From the NCBI GenBank assembly GCA_021736965.1, contig JAIPEV010000069.1, forward strand, positions 1 to 8,276: DNA of 8,276 nucleotides. The letters run 5' to 3'. Positions 1 to 6,104 of this stretch are shown piece by piece (the stretch's first letter is position 1; each line of letters begins with the position of its first letter). Made by a program: the position numbers and the translations under genes. The notes beneath the pieces are model-generated. The model was not told where the DNA came from. It made no database searches and saw only the letters and a program-made list of their open reading frames with translations. The stretch is from Halanaerobiales bacterium (lineage in GTDB: Bacteria > Bacillota > Halanaerobiia > Halanaerobiales > M55B127).

Positions 1-74
1 TAAAACCCGTCATATAAAGGATTATAGGGAATTAGTTTAATTAATTTAAGGATGGTAAAAGTAATTTATAAAGA

Positions 75-90
75 ACAATATATTGGTATT
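75..90. repeat. 16-bp exact repeat, copy 1 (second copy in the cold-shock promoter)
   Basis: The sequence ACAATATATTGGTATT occurs here and again at 6113-6128, where it forms most of the spacer and part of the -35 box of the cold-shock gene promoter. Read on the minus strand, this left copy is followed by a TATAAA at the -10 position but lacks a TTGACA. At most it is a degenerate promoter pointing out of the window. AT-rich spacers can produce such matches by chance. Confidence 0.4.
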
Positions 91-139
91 ATTTTCTTAT
101 AAAAGAAATATATTTAACCTTTTTGGGGACTAACCATAA

Positions 140-158
140 GTTACAAAATAGTTGCAAA
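140..158 (-). promoter_or_regulatory. TTGCAAC/TTGTAAC heptamer pair, 11-bp period
   Basis: Read on the minus strand this segment is TTTGCAACTATTTTGTAAC, with heptamers TTGCAAC and TTGTAAC starting 11 bp apart. It matches the plus-strand sequence at 4421-4439 in the thiolase leader at 16 of 19 positions, with the three differences clustered in the spacer. It lies beyond the regulator gene's terminator, in a gene-free stretch (1-186) where I see no other gene or clear promoter. Its role is unknown; a binding site for a direct-repeat-reading regulator is an inference. Confidence 0.4.
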
Positions 159-186
159 AAGTTGAAATAATCGGTTTATTAACAAA

Positions 187-222
187 ATATAAAAGCCGGG
201 GTTTTTAATAATTACCCCGACC
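187..222 (-). terminator. Intrinsic terminator of the STAND-SARP regulator gene
   Basis: On the minus strand, starting about 20 bp after the stop codon, CGGGGT (219-214) pairs with ACCCCG (202-197) across an 11-nt AT-rich loop. It is followed by GC and then a TTTTATATTTT tract. This is a normal Rho-independent terminator in the right place for the regulator gene. Confidence 0.85.
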
Positions 223-237
223 TTAAATAGCTTAAGT

Positions 238-3200
238 TTAATTTTTCTTTATTTCCTTATATAATTCAATTGTTCTTTGGGTTGGAATAACTCCTAAATC
301 TTCTTCTAATTTTTCTGCACATCTTTGATAAGTTCTAATAGCTTGAGAACGCTGTCCAAGTTTGTTGTAAGCCTTCATCATAAGCTGGTATGCTTCCTCA
401 ACTGTTGATTCTTCAGCAATTAATTTTTCGGACATTTCAATAGCCTTTTGGTTTTTATCTAATTTTAGATATAATTCTGCTAATAGTTCTAATCCCTGAA
501 TGAATAATTGTTTATATTTTTCTCTAACTTCACGTGTCCAATCTTGATAGAGACAGTTTGGCAGATAGTTTCCATTATAAAGTTCAATTCCTTCATTTAA
601 ACTTTTAATTGCCTCCCCTATTTCATCATTTTTAGACTTTCTTATACCTTTTTTAATCAATTCTTCAAATTGATTTACATCTACTTTATATGAAGAATCG
701 GGGTTCAAACCATATCTAGATCCTTTTTTATTAATAAAATAAGGGGTTGCTCTTGCCTTTCTATTTGGTTCTAAAACATTATTGAGAGCGTTTAGTGCTA
801 CTTTAAAATCTCTTAAGGCTGATTTTTGATCTTTTTTAGTAGATATCATTTCAGCTAGTCTCTCTTTTGAAATCAATTCATCCTGATATGTTAAAAATAT
901 TTTAAAAAGAGTCCTTGCCTTTTTTCTTTTCCAATCTTTATCTTTAATTTCAGTTCTACCACGCAGTAACTTAAATTTACCGAGCGTTTTAACCCTTAAT
1001 GTATAACCGGGGTGATTTATTCCCAACTCAATATCCATGTCTTCGAGCATTAATTTACAAAAATCTTTTTCTATTTCCATATTATAACCTGTTGTTAAAA
1101 TTGGAAGTAAAGTAGTCTCATCACGAGGGCCTAATAAATTAATTGTTTTAAATATAAATTGCAAATTATTTTTTTGTATTATTGGTACAACCTCTTCTAA
1201 TCGATGTTTAAAATCAACTTTATGCTCAAGTTTGCAATCTATTAGAGTTAGCCAAATCTGTCCAACCGTCTTACCAAAAACATCATTGCAATAATCAAAT
1301 GATTTAACTGCCTTTGTTAACCACTCTGTAGCTTCTTTATATTTTTCAAGAAATATATAACCGATACCTAAAGAAAGTTGTATTAAACTACCCAACCATT
1401 CATCTCCAGCTTCTTCACAAATATCTATTCCTTCTAACCCATATTTTTTCATCTGCTCTTCATAACCTAAATTTCCGTAAACTAAAGTTAACCCCCACAA
1501 AGCTTCGGCACGCCCTCTGCGCACTTCCAGCTTATCAACTATCTCTAAACTTTTTTCATAAGCATTAAGAGCCTTTTCTTGCTTGTCTTGACCGTTAATC
1601 TGTAAAGCATGACCCAATCTCATGTGAGCAACTGCCTGAGTAAATAAAGAATCCAAGTTTTTTGATTTCTTCAAACCAGTTTTAGCATATTCTAAAGCTT
1701 TATTACTTTTTCCTTCAAAAGAAGCAATCAATGATAGTAATAAGATGGTTTCACGATGAGCTCTACCAACTTTTTTCTCGTTTTCTACATCTTCTTCTTT
1801 AAGTTCTTCTTTTAATATATTTTCCGCTTCTTTTAATCTTCCAGTTCTGATTTTGACTCTTGAATCAAGGATAAAACTGGTATTTTCTTCATCAAGTTTA
1901 TTTAATTTTTCCTGCATTTCTTTAGCTTTTGTAACATTTCCTCTATTTAAATAATTTTCAGCCACTAAACGAAGCAAAACGGACTCTTCCCAGTAATTTT
2001 CTTTTTCTCTTAGTTCCAAAGCCTTTTTAAGATACTTATCAGCCTCTGAAGGTTGAACAGTATCAAGATAAATCATAGCCATCTTCTGAAAAGCCACACT
2101 TACTCCCTTATAGTCATCCTGTTCTTTCAAATACTTTCTACCGAGATTATACCATTCAAGTGCTTCATTATAATTACATGTGAATCGGTCTATATCTCCC
2201 TTATATAGATATAAACGCGGAAAATTCTCTACTATTCTTTCGGGTAATTTTTCAAACCATTTGTCAAAGGTACTAAAACGACCCGAAGTAAGTAATTTAT
2301 TCGCTCGTTTCTTAATAATTTTAGCAGCGGTAAAGTAATCACCACTTTCTAAATTATGATAGACTGCTTCTTCAAATTGATTATTATCCATATAATATTT
2401 TGCTATATCTTTTTGTAAAAGAGAAATATTATTTAACTCTTCATTCGCATGTTCTTTCAAGAAATCATGAAATAAGTGGTGATACCTGTATTTATTATCA
2501 TCTAATTGGATTATGAACAAATCATTTTTTACTAAATATTTAAGTATCTGATCACTATTATTCTTTTTACGAACAAAATCACAAACTTCTGAAGTTAATA
2601 CCCTTAAGATCGAAGTTTTAATTAAAAACTTCCTTACCTCTTCATTTTGCTTTAATAATATTTCTTTAGCTAAATAATTAAAAAGGTGATCTAAAGAATG
2701 CATTGATTCTTCTCTTACCACTTCTAAAGAATCGCCATTTTTTATTCCCTGTCTAATCATTTCAACCCCAATTATCCAACCTTCAGTTAAATCATAAATC
2801 AAGGTTATATCATCTTCACTTAAATTATAATCATAATGGCTATTATAAAATCTTTCTATTTCTTTTTTACTTAACTTAAGATCATCTTCATTAATTTCTA
2901 AAATTTGGTCTTTCACTCTCCACATGCTAAGTGAAGTAAGATCAGGTGTCTTTCTTGTAGATAAAACTACATGCATATTGGGAGGTCGATGGTCTATAAA
3001 ATGCTCCATTAATTTATTAATACGGGGCTGATTATTTAATAAATGGTAATCATCAATAATTAAATAAATTTCATCATAACGATATTTATCCCAAATTTCA
3101 TTTATTAAAGAGTTTAAAACTGGTATCCATTCCTGATTAGTTTCTCCTTTTTCTTTAATGAAATTCAAGGTTTTTTCACCAATATCAGAATCAGTCGTAT

Positions 3201-3459
3201 TAAAAGCATATATTAAATTAATGAGAAAGGTTAATACATCTCCATCTCCCTTACTAACGTTGTACCAAAATACATTATCTTTATCATTAAAACCATATGT
3301 CAGATATGCACTCTTACCATAGCCTGGTCCCGCTTTTACCATAGTTACTGGGTACTTAGCGGTTTTTTCAAAAATTCTTTTTAAATGTTTTCTTGAAAAT
3401 ATTTTACTTTTATAATAAGGTGGAAGAAATTTTGTTCTTACTACAATGTTTCCAAACAC
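238..3459 (-). CDS. STAND-family ATPase transcriptional regulator with TPR region and C-terminal SARP/BTAD DNA-binding module
   Basis: A 1073-residue signal-integrating transcription regulator, presumably cytoplasmic. The N-terminus (VRTKFLPP...FSRKHL) resembles MalT-type regulators. Walker A is GPGYGKSA at 44-51, Walker B is YLIIDD at 132-137, and STRK at 167-170 fits the sensor strand. A winged-helix-like segment ends in RYHHLF at 325-330. Residues 365-800 are helical and TPR-like, with repeated A/L/Y-rich helix pairs, and probably form the effector or partner surface. From about 820 a second module begins: an OmpR-like winged helix (LRVKTLGKFKLLRG...KARTLFKIFL, to about 920) and a BTAD helical domain (about 926-1073, ending in QAIRTYQRCAEKLEEDLGV). 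MalT itself ends in a LuxR helix-turn-helix, which is absent here. The start is GTG, chosen because AGAGGGGTG lies five bases upstream and the MalT-like N-terminus begins there. The gene is divergent from the secreted-protein gene, and the inducer cannot be read from sequence. Confidence 0.93.
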   Translation of the reverse strand: MFGNIVVRTKFLPPYYKSKIFSRKHLKRIFEKTAKYPVTMVKAGPGYGKSAYLTYGFNDKDNVFWYNVSKGDGDVLTFLINLIYAFNTTDSDIGEKTLNFIKEKGETNQEWIPVLNSLINEIWDKYRYDEIYLIIDDYHLLNNQPRINKLMEHFIDHRPPNMHVVLSTRKTPDLTSLSMWRVKDQILEINEDDLKLSKKEIERFYNSHYDYNLSEDDITLIYDLTEGWIIGVEMIRQGIKNGDSLEVVREESMHSLDHLFNYLAKEILLKQNEEVRKFLIKTSILRVLTSEVCDFVRKKNNSDQILKYLVKNDLFIIQLDDNKYRYHHLFHDFLKEHANEELNNISLLQKDIAKYYMDNNQFEEAVYHNLESGDYFTAAKIIKKRANKLLTSGRFSTFDKWFEKLPERIVENFPRLYLYKGDIDRFTCNYNEALEWYNLGRKYLKEQDDYKGVSVAFQKMAMIYLDTVQPSEADKYLKKALELREKENYWEESVLLRLVAENYLNRGNVTKAKEMQEKLNKLDEENTSFILDSRVKIRTGRLKEAENILKEELKEEDVENEKKVGRAHRETILLLSLIASFEGKSNKALEYAKTGLKKSKNLDSLFTQAVAHMRLGHALQINGQDKQEKALNAYEKSLEIVDKLEVRRGRAEALWGLTLVYGNLGYEEQMKKYGLEGIDICEEAGDEWLGSLIQLSLGIGYIFLEKYKEATEWLTKAVKSFDYCNDVFGKTVGQIWLTLIDCKLEHKVDFKHRLEEVVPIIQKNNLQFIFKTINLLGPRDETTLLPILTTGYNMEIEKDFCKLMLEDMDIELGINHPGYTLRVKTLGKFKLLRGRTEIKDKDWKRKKARTLFKIFLTYQDELISKERLAEMISTKKDQKSALRDFKVALNALNNVLEPNRKARATPYFINKKGSRYGLNPDSSYKVDVNQFEELIKKGIRKSKNDEIGEAIKSLNEGIELYNGNYLPNCLYQDWTREVREKYKQLFIQGLELLAELYLKLDKNQKAIEMSEKLIAEESTVEEAYQLMMKAYNKLGQRSQAIRTYQRCAEKLEEDLGVIPTQRTIELYKEIKKN

Positions 3460-3464
3460 TTTTA

Positions 3465-3473
3465 CACCCCTCT
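3465..3473 (-). promoter_or_regulatory. Ribosome binding site that fixes the GTG start of the regulator
   Basis: On the minus strand AGAGGGGTG precedes the GTG codon with a 5-nt TAAAA spacer. No ATG near the beginning of the frame has a comparable site, so GTG at 3459 is the supported start. Confidence 0.8.
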
Positions 3474-3490
3474 ATATATTACTTCTATTT

Positions 3491-3520
3491 AATTAAAATT
3501 CAATGAATCAATTAAAATTC
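3491..3520. repeat. Direct repeat AATTAAAATTC x2, 19-bp period, upstream of the regulator gene
   Basis: Two perfect copies of AATTAAAATTC (3491-3501 and 3510-3520) are separated by AATGAATC. They lie about 30-60 bp upstream of the regulator's GTG start, inside its untranslated leader or promoter. I could not find a convincing -35/-10 pair for the regulator in this region. An autoregulatory operator is possible, but low-complexity AT sequence is an equal explanation. Confidence 0.4.
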
Positions 3521-3589
3521 CTTTATAATTAAATGAAATACTCAATAATTACCTTTTGCAAATATAAATAGAATAAATAAAAATAGTGC

Positions 3590-3617
3590 TTGACATTTTT
3601 TTCACAAGTGTGATAAT
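3590..3617 (+). promoter_or_regulatory. Sigma-A promoter with extended -10 for the secreted-protein gene
   Basis: A perfect -35 TTGACA (3590-3595) is followed by a 16-bp spacer and GATAAT (3612-3617). TGT immediately before the -10 provides the extended TGn element. Transcription should begin near 3621-3626, giving a leader of about 45 nt. The spacer holds the perfect inverted repeat TCACA-AG-TGTGA (3602-3613), which overlaps the -10 and could be an operator. The region reads away from the divergent regulator gene. Confidence 0.85.
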
Positions 3618-3669
3618 ATTAACTTAAGTTGAGTAATTTGATAATAAATATATTAAAAGGAGGGATTTC

Positions 3670-4167
3670 ATGAAATTTAAAACTTTAGGTATTTTATTAA
3701 TTGTATCAGTTCTTGTTCTCGTACCTGCAGCTGTTAGTGCTCAGGACACAGTGTCATCTGCTTCTCAACCAACTAATGATGAACAATTAGTTAAAGCATT
3801 GGGGGAAGATGGTACTTGGATCATTATCTTTAATGATGACTATAGTACTGATAAGGAATTAGTTATGGAAGGCAAATTTGAAAACGATGGTGAAGTTGAC
3901 CGTAAGTTAGCTCTTTATGCCTCAGATAGTGACCATAATGTAACTGAAAGATATACACTAGAAGCTCCTAGCATAACAGTTAAAAGCCCTAGTGCTAGAT
4001 TTCAAAATGGTACATTTGTTGGAGACGTTTATGTTGAATCCAACAACTTTGCTTTAAACGGTTTTACAGTTGATGGTGACATCTATTTTGAAACAAAAGA
4101 AGCCAAAGCTACATTCACTGTTAATGGTGGAACAGAAATTACAGGAGATTTAATCAATAATTTCTAA
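3670..4167 (+). CDS. Small secreted protein with bactofilin-like / beta-helix-like C-terminal repeats, function unknown
   Basis: A 165-residue protein of unrecognised function. Residues 1-24 form a Sec signal peptide: MKFK, a hydrophobic core LGILLIVSVLVLVPAAV, and a likely signal-peptidase I site VSA|QD after residue 24. There is no lipobox cysteine and no further membrane segment, so it should be released or loosely wall-associated. The mature protein is acidic and contains no cysteine. The C-terminal third carries three imperfect repeats with the core NG-T-x-x-GD(V/I/L), with GD at 118-119, 136-137 and 159-160 (FQNGTFVGDV, GFTVDGDIYF, VNGGTEITGD). This recalls the short strands of bactofilin or parallel beta-helix folds, but three repeats are few, so the fold is inferred. 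AAAAGGAGGG (3655-3664) precedes the ATG. The gene is a single-gene unit with its own strong promoter and terminator, suggesting high expression. It is divergent from the STAND-SARP regulator, a possible controller. Confidence 0.88.
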   Translation: MKFKTLGILLIVSVLVLVPAAVSAQDTVSSASQPTNDEQLVKALGEDGTWIIIFNDDYSTDKELVMEGKFENDGEVDRKLALYASDSDHNVTERYTLEAPSITVKSPSARFQNGTFVGDVYVESNNFALNGFTVDGDIYFETKEAKATFTVNGGTEITGDLINNF

Positions 4168-4196
4168 ATACAATTTAAAAAAGATGTAAACATAAC

Positions 4197-4236
4197 GGCT
4201 TGATAATTGTAACAAATTATCAAGCCTTTTTTATAT
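4197..4236 (+). terminator. Strong intrinsic terminator after the secreted-protein gene
   Basis: GGCTTGATAATT (4197-4208) pairs perfectly over 12 bp with AATTATCAAGCC (4215-4226) around a 6-nt loop, followed by TTTTTTATATATTT. It lies 29 bp after the stop codon and marks the end of a monocistronic unit. Confidence 0.92.
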
Positions 4237-4345
4237 ATTTATGTTAATATTTTAACAACCTCTCTATTACTCTCTTCTTATCTTTCAAAATATATTTCAC
4301 TTCTTAAATTATATAACCATCTCTTCCCTTCTAATTTGTTCATAT

Positions 4346-4374
4346 TTGCACTTGTAACAAATATTAATTATAAT
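4346..4374 (+). promoter_or_regulatory. Promoter P1 upstream of the thiolase gene
   Basis: TTGCAC (4346-4351) and a perfect TATAAT (4369-4374) are separated by 17 bp, a near-ideal sigma-A promoter. A start near 4381 would give a leader of about 130 nt, long for a simple housekeeping gene. The leader begins with a weak inverted repeat, ATACAT (4381-4386) and ATGTAT (4399-4404). It also contains the heptamer array at 4422-4450, so a second internal promoter is plausible. The rest of the 4237-4345 spacer holds no gene that I can see. Confidence 0.75.
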
Positions 4375-4421
4375 AGACATATACATATTTTTAATATAAT
4401 GTATCCATCAGTTTTTTCTGT

Positions 4422-4466
4422 TTGCAACTGGATTGTAACTTGTAGGTAACATTGTTTTATTAAAAT
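4422..4466 (+). promoter_or_regulatory. Three heptamers at exact 11-bp period plus a -10 box: candidate activator-dependent promoter P2
   Basis: TTGCAAC (4422-4428), TTGTAAC (4433-4439) and AGGTAAC (4444-4450) start exactly 11 bp apart, with spacers TGGA and TTGT. Ten bases downstream lies TAAAAT (4461-4466); TATTAA at 4458-4463 is a weaker alternative. The best -35 candidate is TTGTAG (4440-4445), with a poor 15-bp spacing. Direct heptamers at 11-bp period just upstream of a -10 are the known operator geometry of SARP activators, and OmpR-type response regulators also read direct repeats of about 10-11 bp. A start near 4473 would give a normal leader of about 38 nt. The pattern is seen directly; the function and the binding protein are inferred. 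Confidence 0.5.
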
Positions 4467-4497
4467 AGAAGTAGAATAGATTACATAAAAATTTTTT

Positions 4498-4504
4498 AGG
4501 AGGG
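4498..4504 (+). promoter_or_regulatory. Ribosome binding site that fixes the TTG start of the thiolase
   Basis: AGGAGGG lies 6 nt before TTG at 4511. No ATG occurs near this point; the first in-frame ATG is Met53, inside the conserved fold. TTG is therefore the supported start. Confidence 0.85.
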
Positions 4505-4510
4505 ATTCTT

Positions 4511-5692
4511 TTGCAAGAAGTAGTTATAGCTAGTGCAACACGTACTGCTATTGGTTCATTTGGTAAGAGTTTAAAGAATGTTCCTGTTGTAGATCTTGGT
4601 ACAAAAGTGATTGAAAATGCTCTAAACAGAGCTAATGTTAGTCCTGAAGTAGTTGAAGACGTCATAATGGGAATTATTCTACAGGCAGGTAAAGGACAAA
4701 ATGCAGCTAGACAAGCAGCCCTTAAAGCCGGACTCGGTGTTGATGTACCGGCAATGTCAATTAATAAACTCTGTGGATCCGGACTTAAATCTGTGAACTT
4801 AGCAGTTCAAGAAATACTTCTAGGAGATGCCGAAGTTGTAATAGCAGGTGGAATGGAAAGTATGAGTAGAGCACCTTATGTTTTGGATAAAGCCCGTTTT
4901 GGATACAAGATGGGAGACGGTAAAATTGTTGATACAATGATAAAAGATGGTTTAACATGTGCAGTTAATGATTATCATATGGGTATCACAGCAGAAAATT
5001 TAGCTGAAAAATATAATATTAGTAGAAAAGAACAAGATGAATTTGCTGCCAAAAGTCAAAATAAAGCTATTAAAGCGATTGATAATGACCGTTTCCAAGA
5101 TGAAATAGTACCTATAGAAGTACCTCAAAGAAAAGGTGAACCAAAATTATTTAAAAAAGATGAACTTCCTCGCAGAGGCATTACAGCTGATTCTTTATCG
5201 AAATTAAGCCCAGCTTTTAAAGAAGATGGTACCGTCACTGCTGGTAATTCTTCCGGTATCAATGACGGAGCAGCAGCACTATTAGTTATGACAAAAGAAA
5301 AAGCTGAAGAATTAGATGTAAAACCTTTAGCCAAAATAGTATCATATGCAACCGCTGCAGTTGATCCTAAAATAATGGGAATAGGACCTGTTCCCTCAAT
5401 TAAAAAAGCTTTAGCGAAAATTGATTGGGAATTAGAAGACATTCAACTTGTTGAATTAAATGAAGCATTTGCTGCTCAATCTCTTGCAGTTTTAAAGGAG
5501 TTACCTTTTGATCCAAATATTGTAAATGTAAATGGTGGTGCTATTGCATTAGGACACCCAATAGGGGCAAGTGGTGCAAGGATTCTTGTAACATTACTAC
5601 ATGAAATGAAAAAACGTGAACTTAAAAGAGGTTTAGCTTCCCTTTGTGTTGGTGGAGGTATGGGAGTTACAACTATAATAGAAACTTTATAA
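4511..5692 (+). CDS. thlA: Acetyl-CoA C-acetyltransferase (acetoacetyl-CoA thiolase)
   Basis: Catalyses reversible Claisen condensation of two acetyl-CoA to acetoacetyl-CoA plus CoA in the cytoplasm. This is the entry step of butyrate/butanol, 3-hydroxybutyrate or mevalonate-type pathways, and it can also run in the degradative direction. The 393 residues match the usual length of the family. Visible landmarks are the N-terminal EVVIASATRTAIGSFGKSL, nucleophilic Cys88 in NKLCGSG, GGMESMS at 113-119, NEAF with Asn317, His349 in GHPIGASG, and the second catalytic Cys379 in SLCVGGGMG. All catalytic residues are present, so the enzyme should be active. The short-chain biosynthetic type is favoured over long-chain 3-ketoacyl-CoA thiolase by overall resemblance to clostridial ThlA. 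It uses a TTG start. It stands alone, with no hydroxybutyryl-CoA dehydrogenase, crotonase or CoA-transferase beside it, so the pathway cannot be fixed from context. The leader contains two candidate promoters and a heptamer array, suggesting regulated expression. Confidence 0.96.
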   Translation: MQEVVIASATRTAIGSFGKSLKNVPVVDLGTKVIENALNRANVSPEVVEDVIMGIILQAGKGQNAARQAALKAGLGVDVPAMSINKLCGSGLKSVNLAVQEILLGDAEVVIAGGMESMSRAPYVLDKARFGYKMGDGKIVDTMIKDGLTCAVNDYHMGITAENLAEKYNISRKEQDEFAAKSQNKAIKAIDNDRFQDEIVPIEVPQRKGEPKLFKKDELPRRGITADSLSKLSPAFKEDGTVTAGNSSGINDGAAALLVMTKEKAEELDVKPLAKIVSYATAAVDPKIMGIGPVPSIKKALAKIDWELEDIQLVELNEAFAAQSLAVLKELPFDPNIVNVNGGAIALGHPIGASGARILVTLLHEMKKRELKRGLASLCVGGGMGVTTIIETL

Positions 5693-5715
5693 TTTTAAAA
5701 TATATGCTAATATTA

Positions 5716-5751
5716 AAAAACCTGTCTGGGAATTCCAGACAGGTTTTTATA
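5716..5751 (+). terminator. Intrinsic terminator of the thiolase gene (probably bidirectional)
   Basis: CCTGTCTGG (5721-5729) and CCAGACAGG (5735-5743) form a perfect 9-bp stem around GAATT. It is preceded by AAAAAA and followed by TTTTTATATTT, so the symmetric A and T tracts could let it stop transcription from either side. Confidence 0.93.
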
Positions 5752-5773
5752 TTTATTATTAATTTTTAAACAA

Positions 5774-5804
5774 TAAAAAAACCCGACTCTATTACAAGTC
5801 GGGG
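5774..5804 (-). terminator. Intrinsic terminator of the cold-shock gene
   Basis: On the minus strand CCCGACT (5803-5797) pairs with AGTCGGG (5788-5782) across an 8-nt loop, and a run of seven T follows. It lies 28 bp after the cold-shock stop codon. With the thiolase terminator about 40 bp away it insulates two converging genes. Confidence 0.92.
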
Positions 5805-5831
5805 ATTAGTTGCATAACTTATAATACTATA

Positions 5832-6035
5832 TTATAATTTAACAACATTTTCAGCCTGTAGGCCGCGGTCGCCTTCAACGATTTCAAATTCTACTTCTTG
5901 ATCTTCGTTTAAAGTCTTGAAACCATCATCTTCAATAGCTGAAAAGTGAACAAAAACATCGTCGCCGTCTTCTCTTTCAATAAAACCATAACCTTTTTTC
6001 TCGTCAAACCATTTAACTGTACCTGTGTAAGTCAT
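5832..6035 (-). CDS. csp: Cold-shock domain protein, CspA family
   Basis: A 67-residue single-domain OB-fold protein of normal CspA length that binds single-stranded RNA and DNA and acts as an RNA chaperone. The sequence starts MTYTGTVKWFDEKKGYGFI. RNP1 is KGYGFI at 14-19 and RNP2 is VFVHF at 27-31, with the usual surface aromatics (Trp9, Phe10, Tyr16, Phe18, Phe28, His30, Phe31). It is notably acidic (REDGDDVF, NEDQEVEFEIVEGD), as many Csps are. The start is ATG, preceded by AGGAGG (6047-6052) with a slightly long 11-nt spacing. It is monocistronic, with a near-consensus promoter about 70-100 bp upstream and its own terminator. The roughly 62-nt leader begins with an inverted repeat that may control mRNA stability or translation. 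Nothing in the sequence shows whether it is cold-induced or constitutive. Confidence 0.96.
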   Translation of the reverse strand: MTYTGTVKWFDEKKGYGFIEREDGDDVFVHFSAIEDDGFKTLNEDQEVEFEIVEGDRGLQAENVVKL

Positions 6036-6063
6036 TAAAATTTATTCCTCCTAAATTTCTTTA

Positions 6064-6097
6064 TTGAGCATTGTTTCTTAATATTTTTTTTGCTCAA
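6064..6097 (-). promoter_or_regulatory. Predicted 5'-terminal hairpin in the cold-shock mRNA leader
   Basis: On the minus strand TTGAGCA (6097-6091) and TGCTCAA (6070-6064) are perfect 7-bp inverted repeats around a 20-nt A-rich loop. The predicted transcription start is G at about 6098, so the stem would begin at the second nucleotide of the mRNA. It lies upstream of the Shine-Dalgarno sequence and does not cover it. A role in mRNA stability or Csp autoregulation is inferred. Confidence 0.5.
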
Positions 6098-6104
6098 CAC
6101 ATTA

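Noticed and set aside
11..13. Minus-strand ATG near the left edge as the start of a gene leaving the window
   Set aside because: No Shine-Dalgarno sequence precedes it and only four codons are visible, so it cannot be supported.
4408..4665. Minus-strand open frame of 85 codons over the thiolase start
   Set aside because: It lies antisense to a clearly conserved thiolase N-terminus and its leader, has no ribosome binding site, and its composition looks like a complementary-strand artefact.
5125..5442. Minus-strand open frame of 105 codons inside the thiolase gene
   Set aside because: It is antisense to conserved thiolase coding sequence and has no promoter or ribosome binding site.
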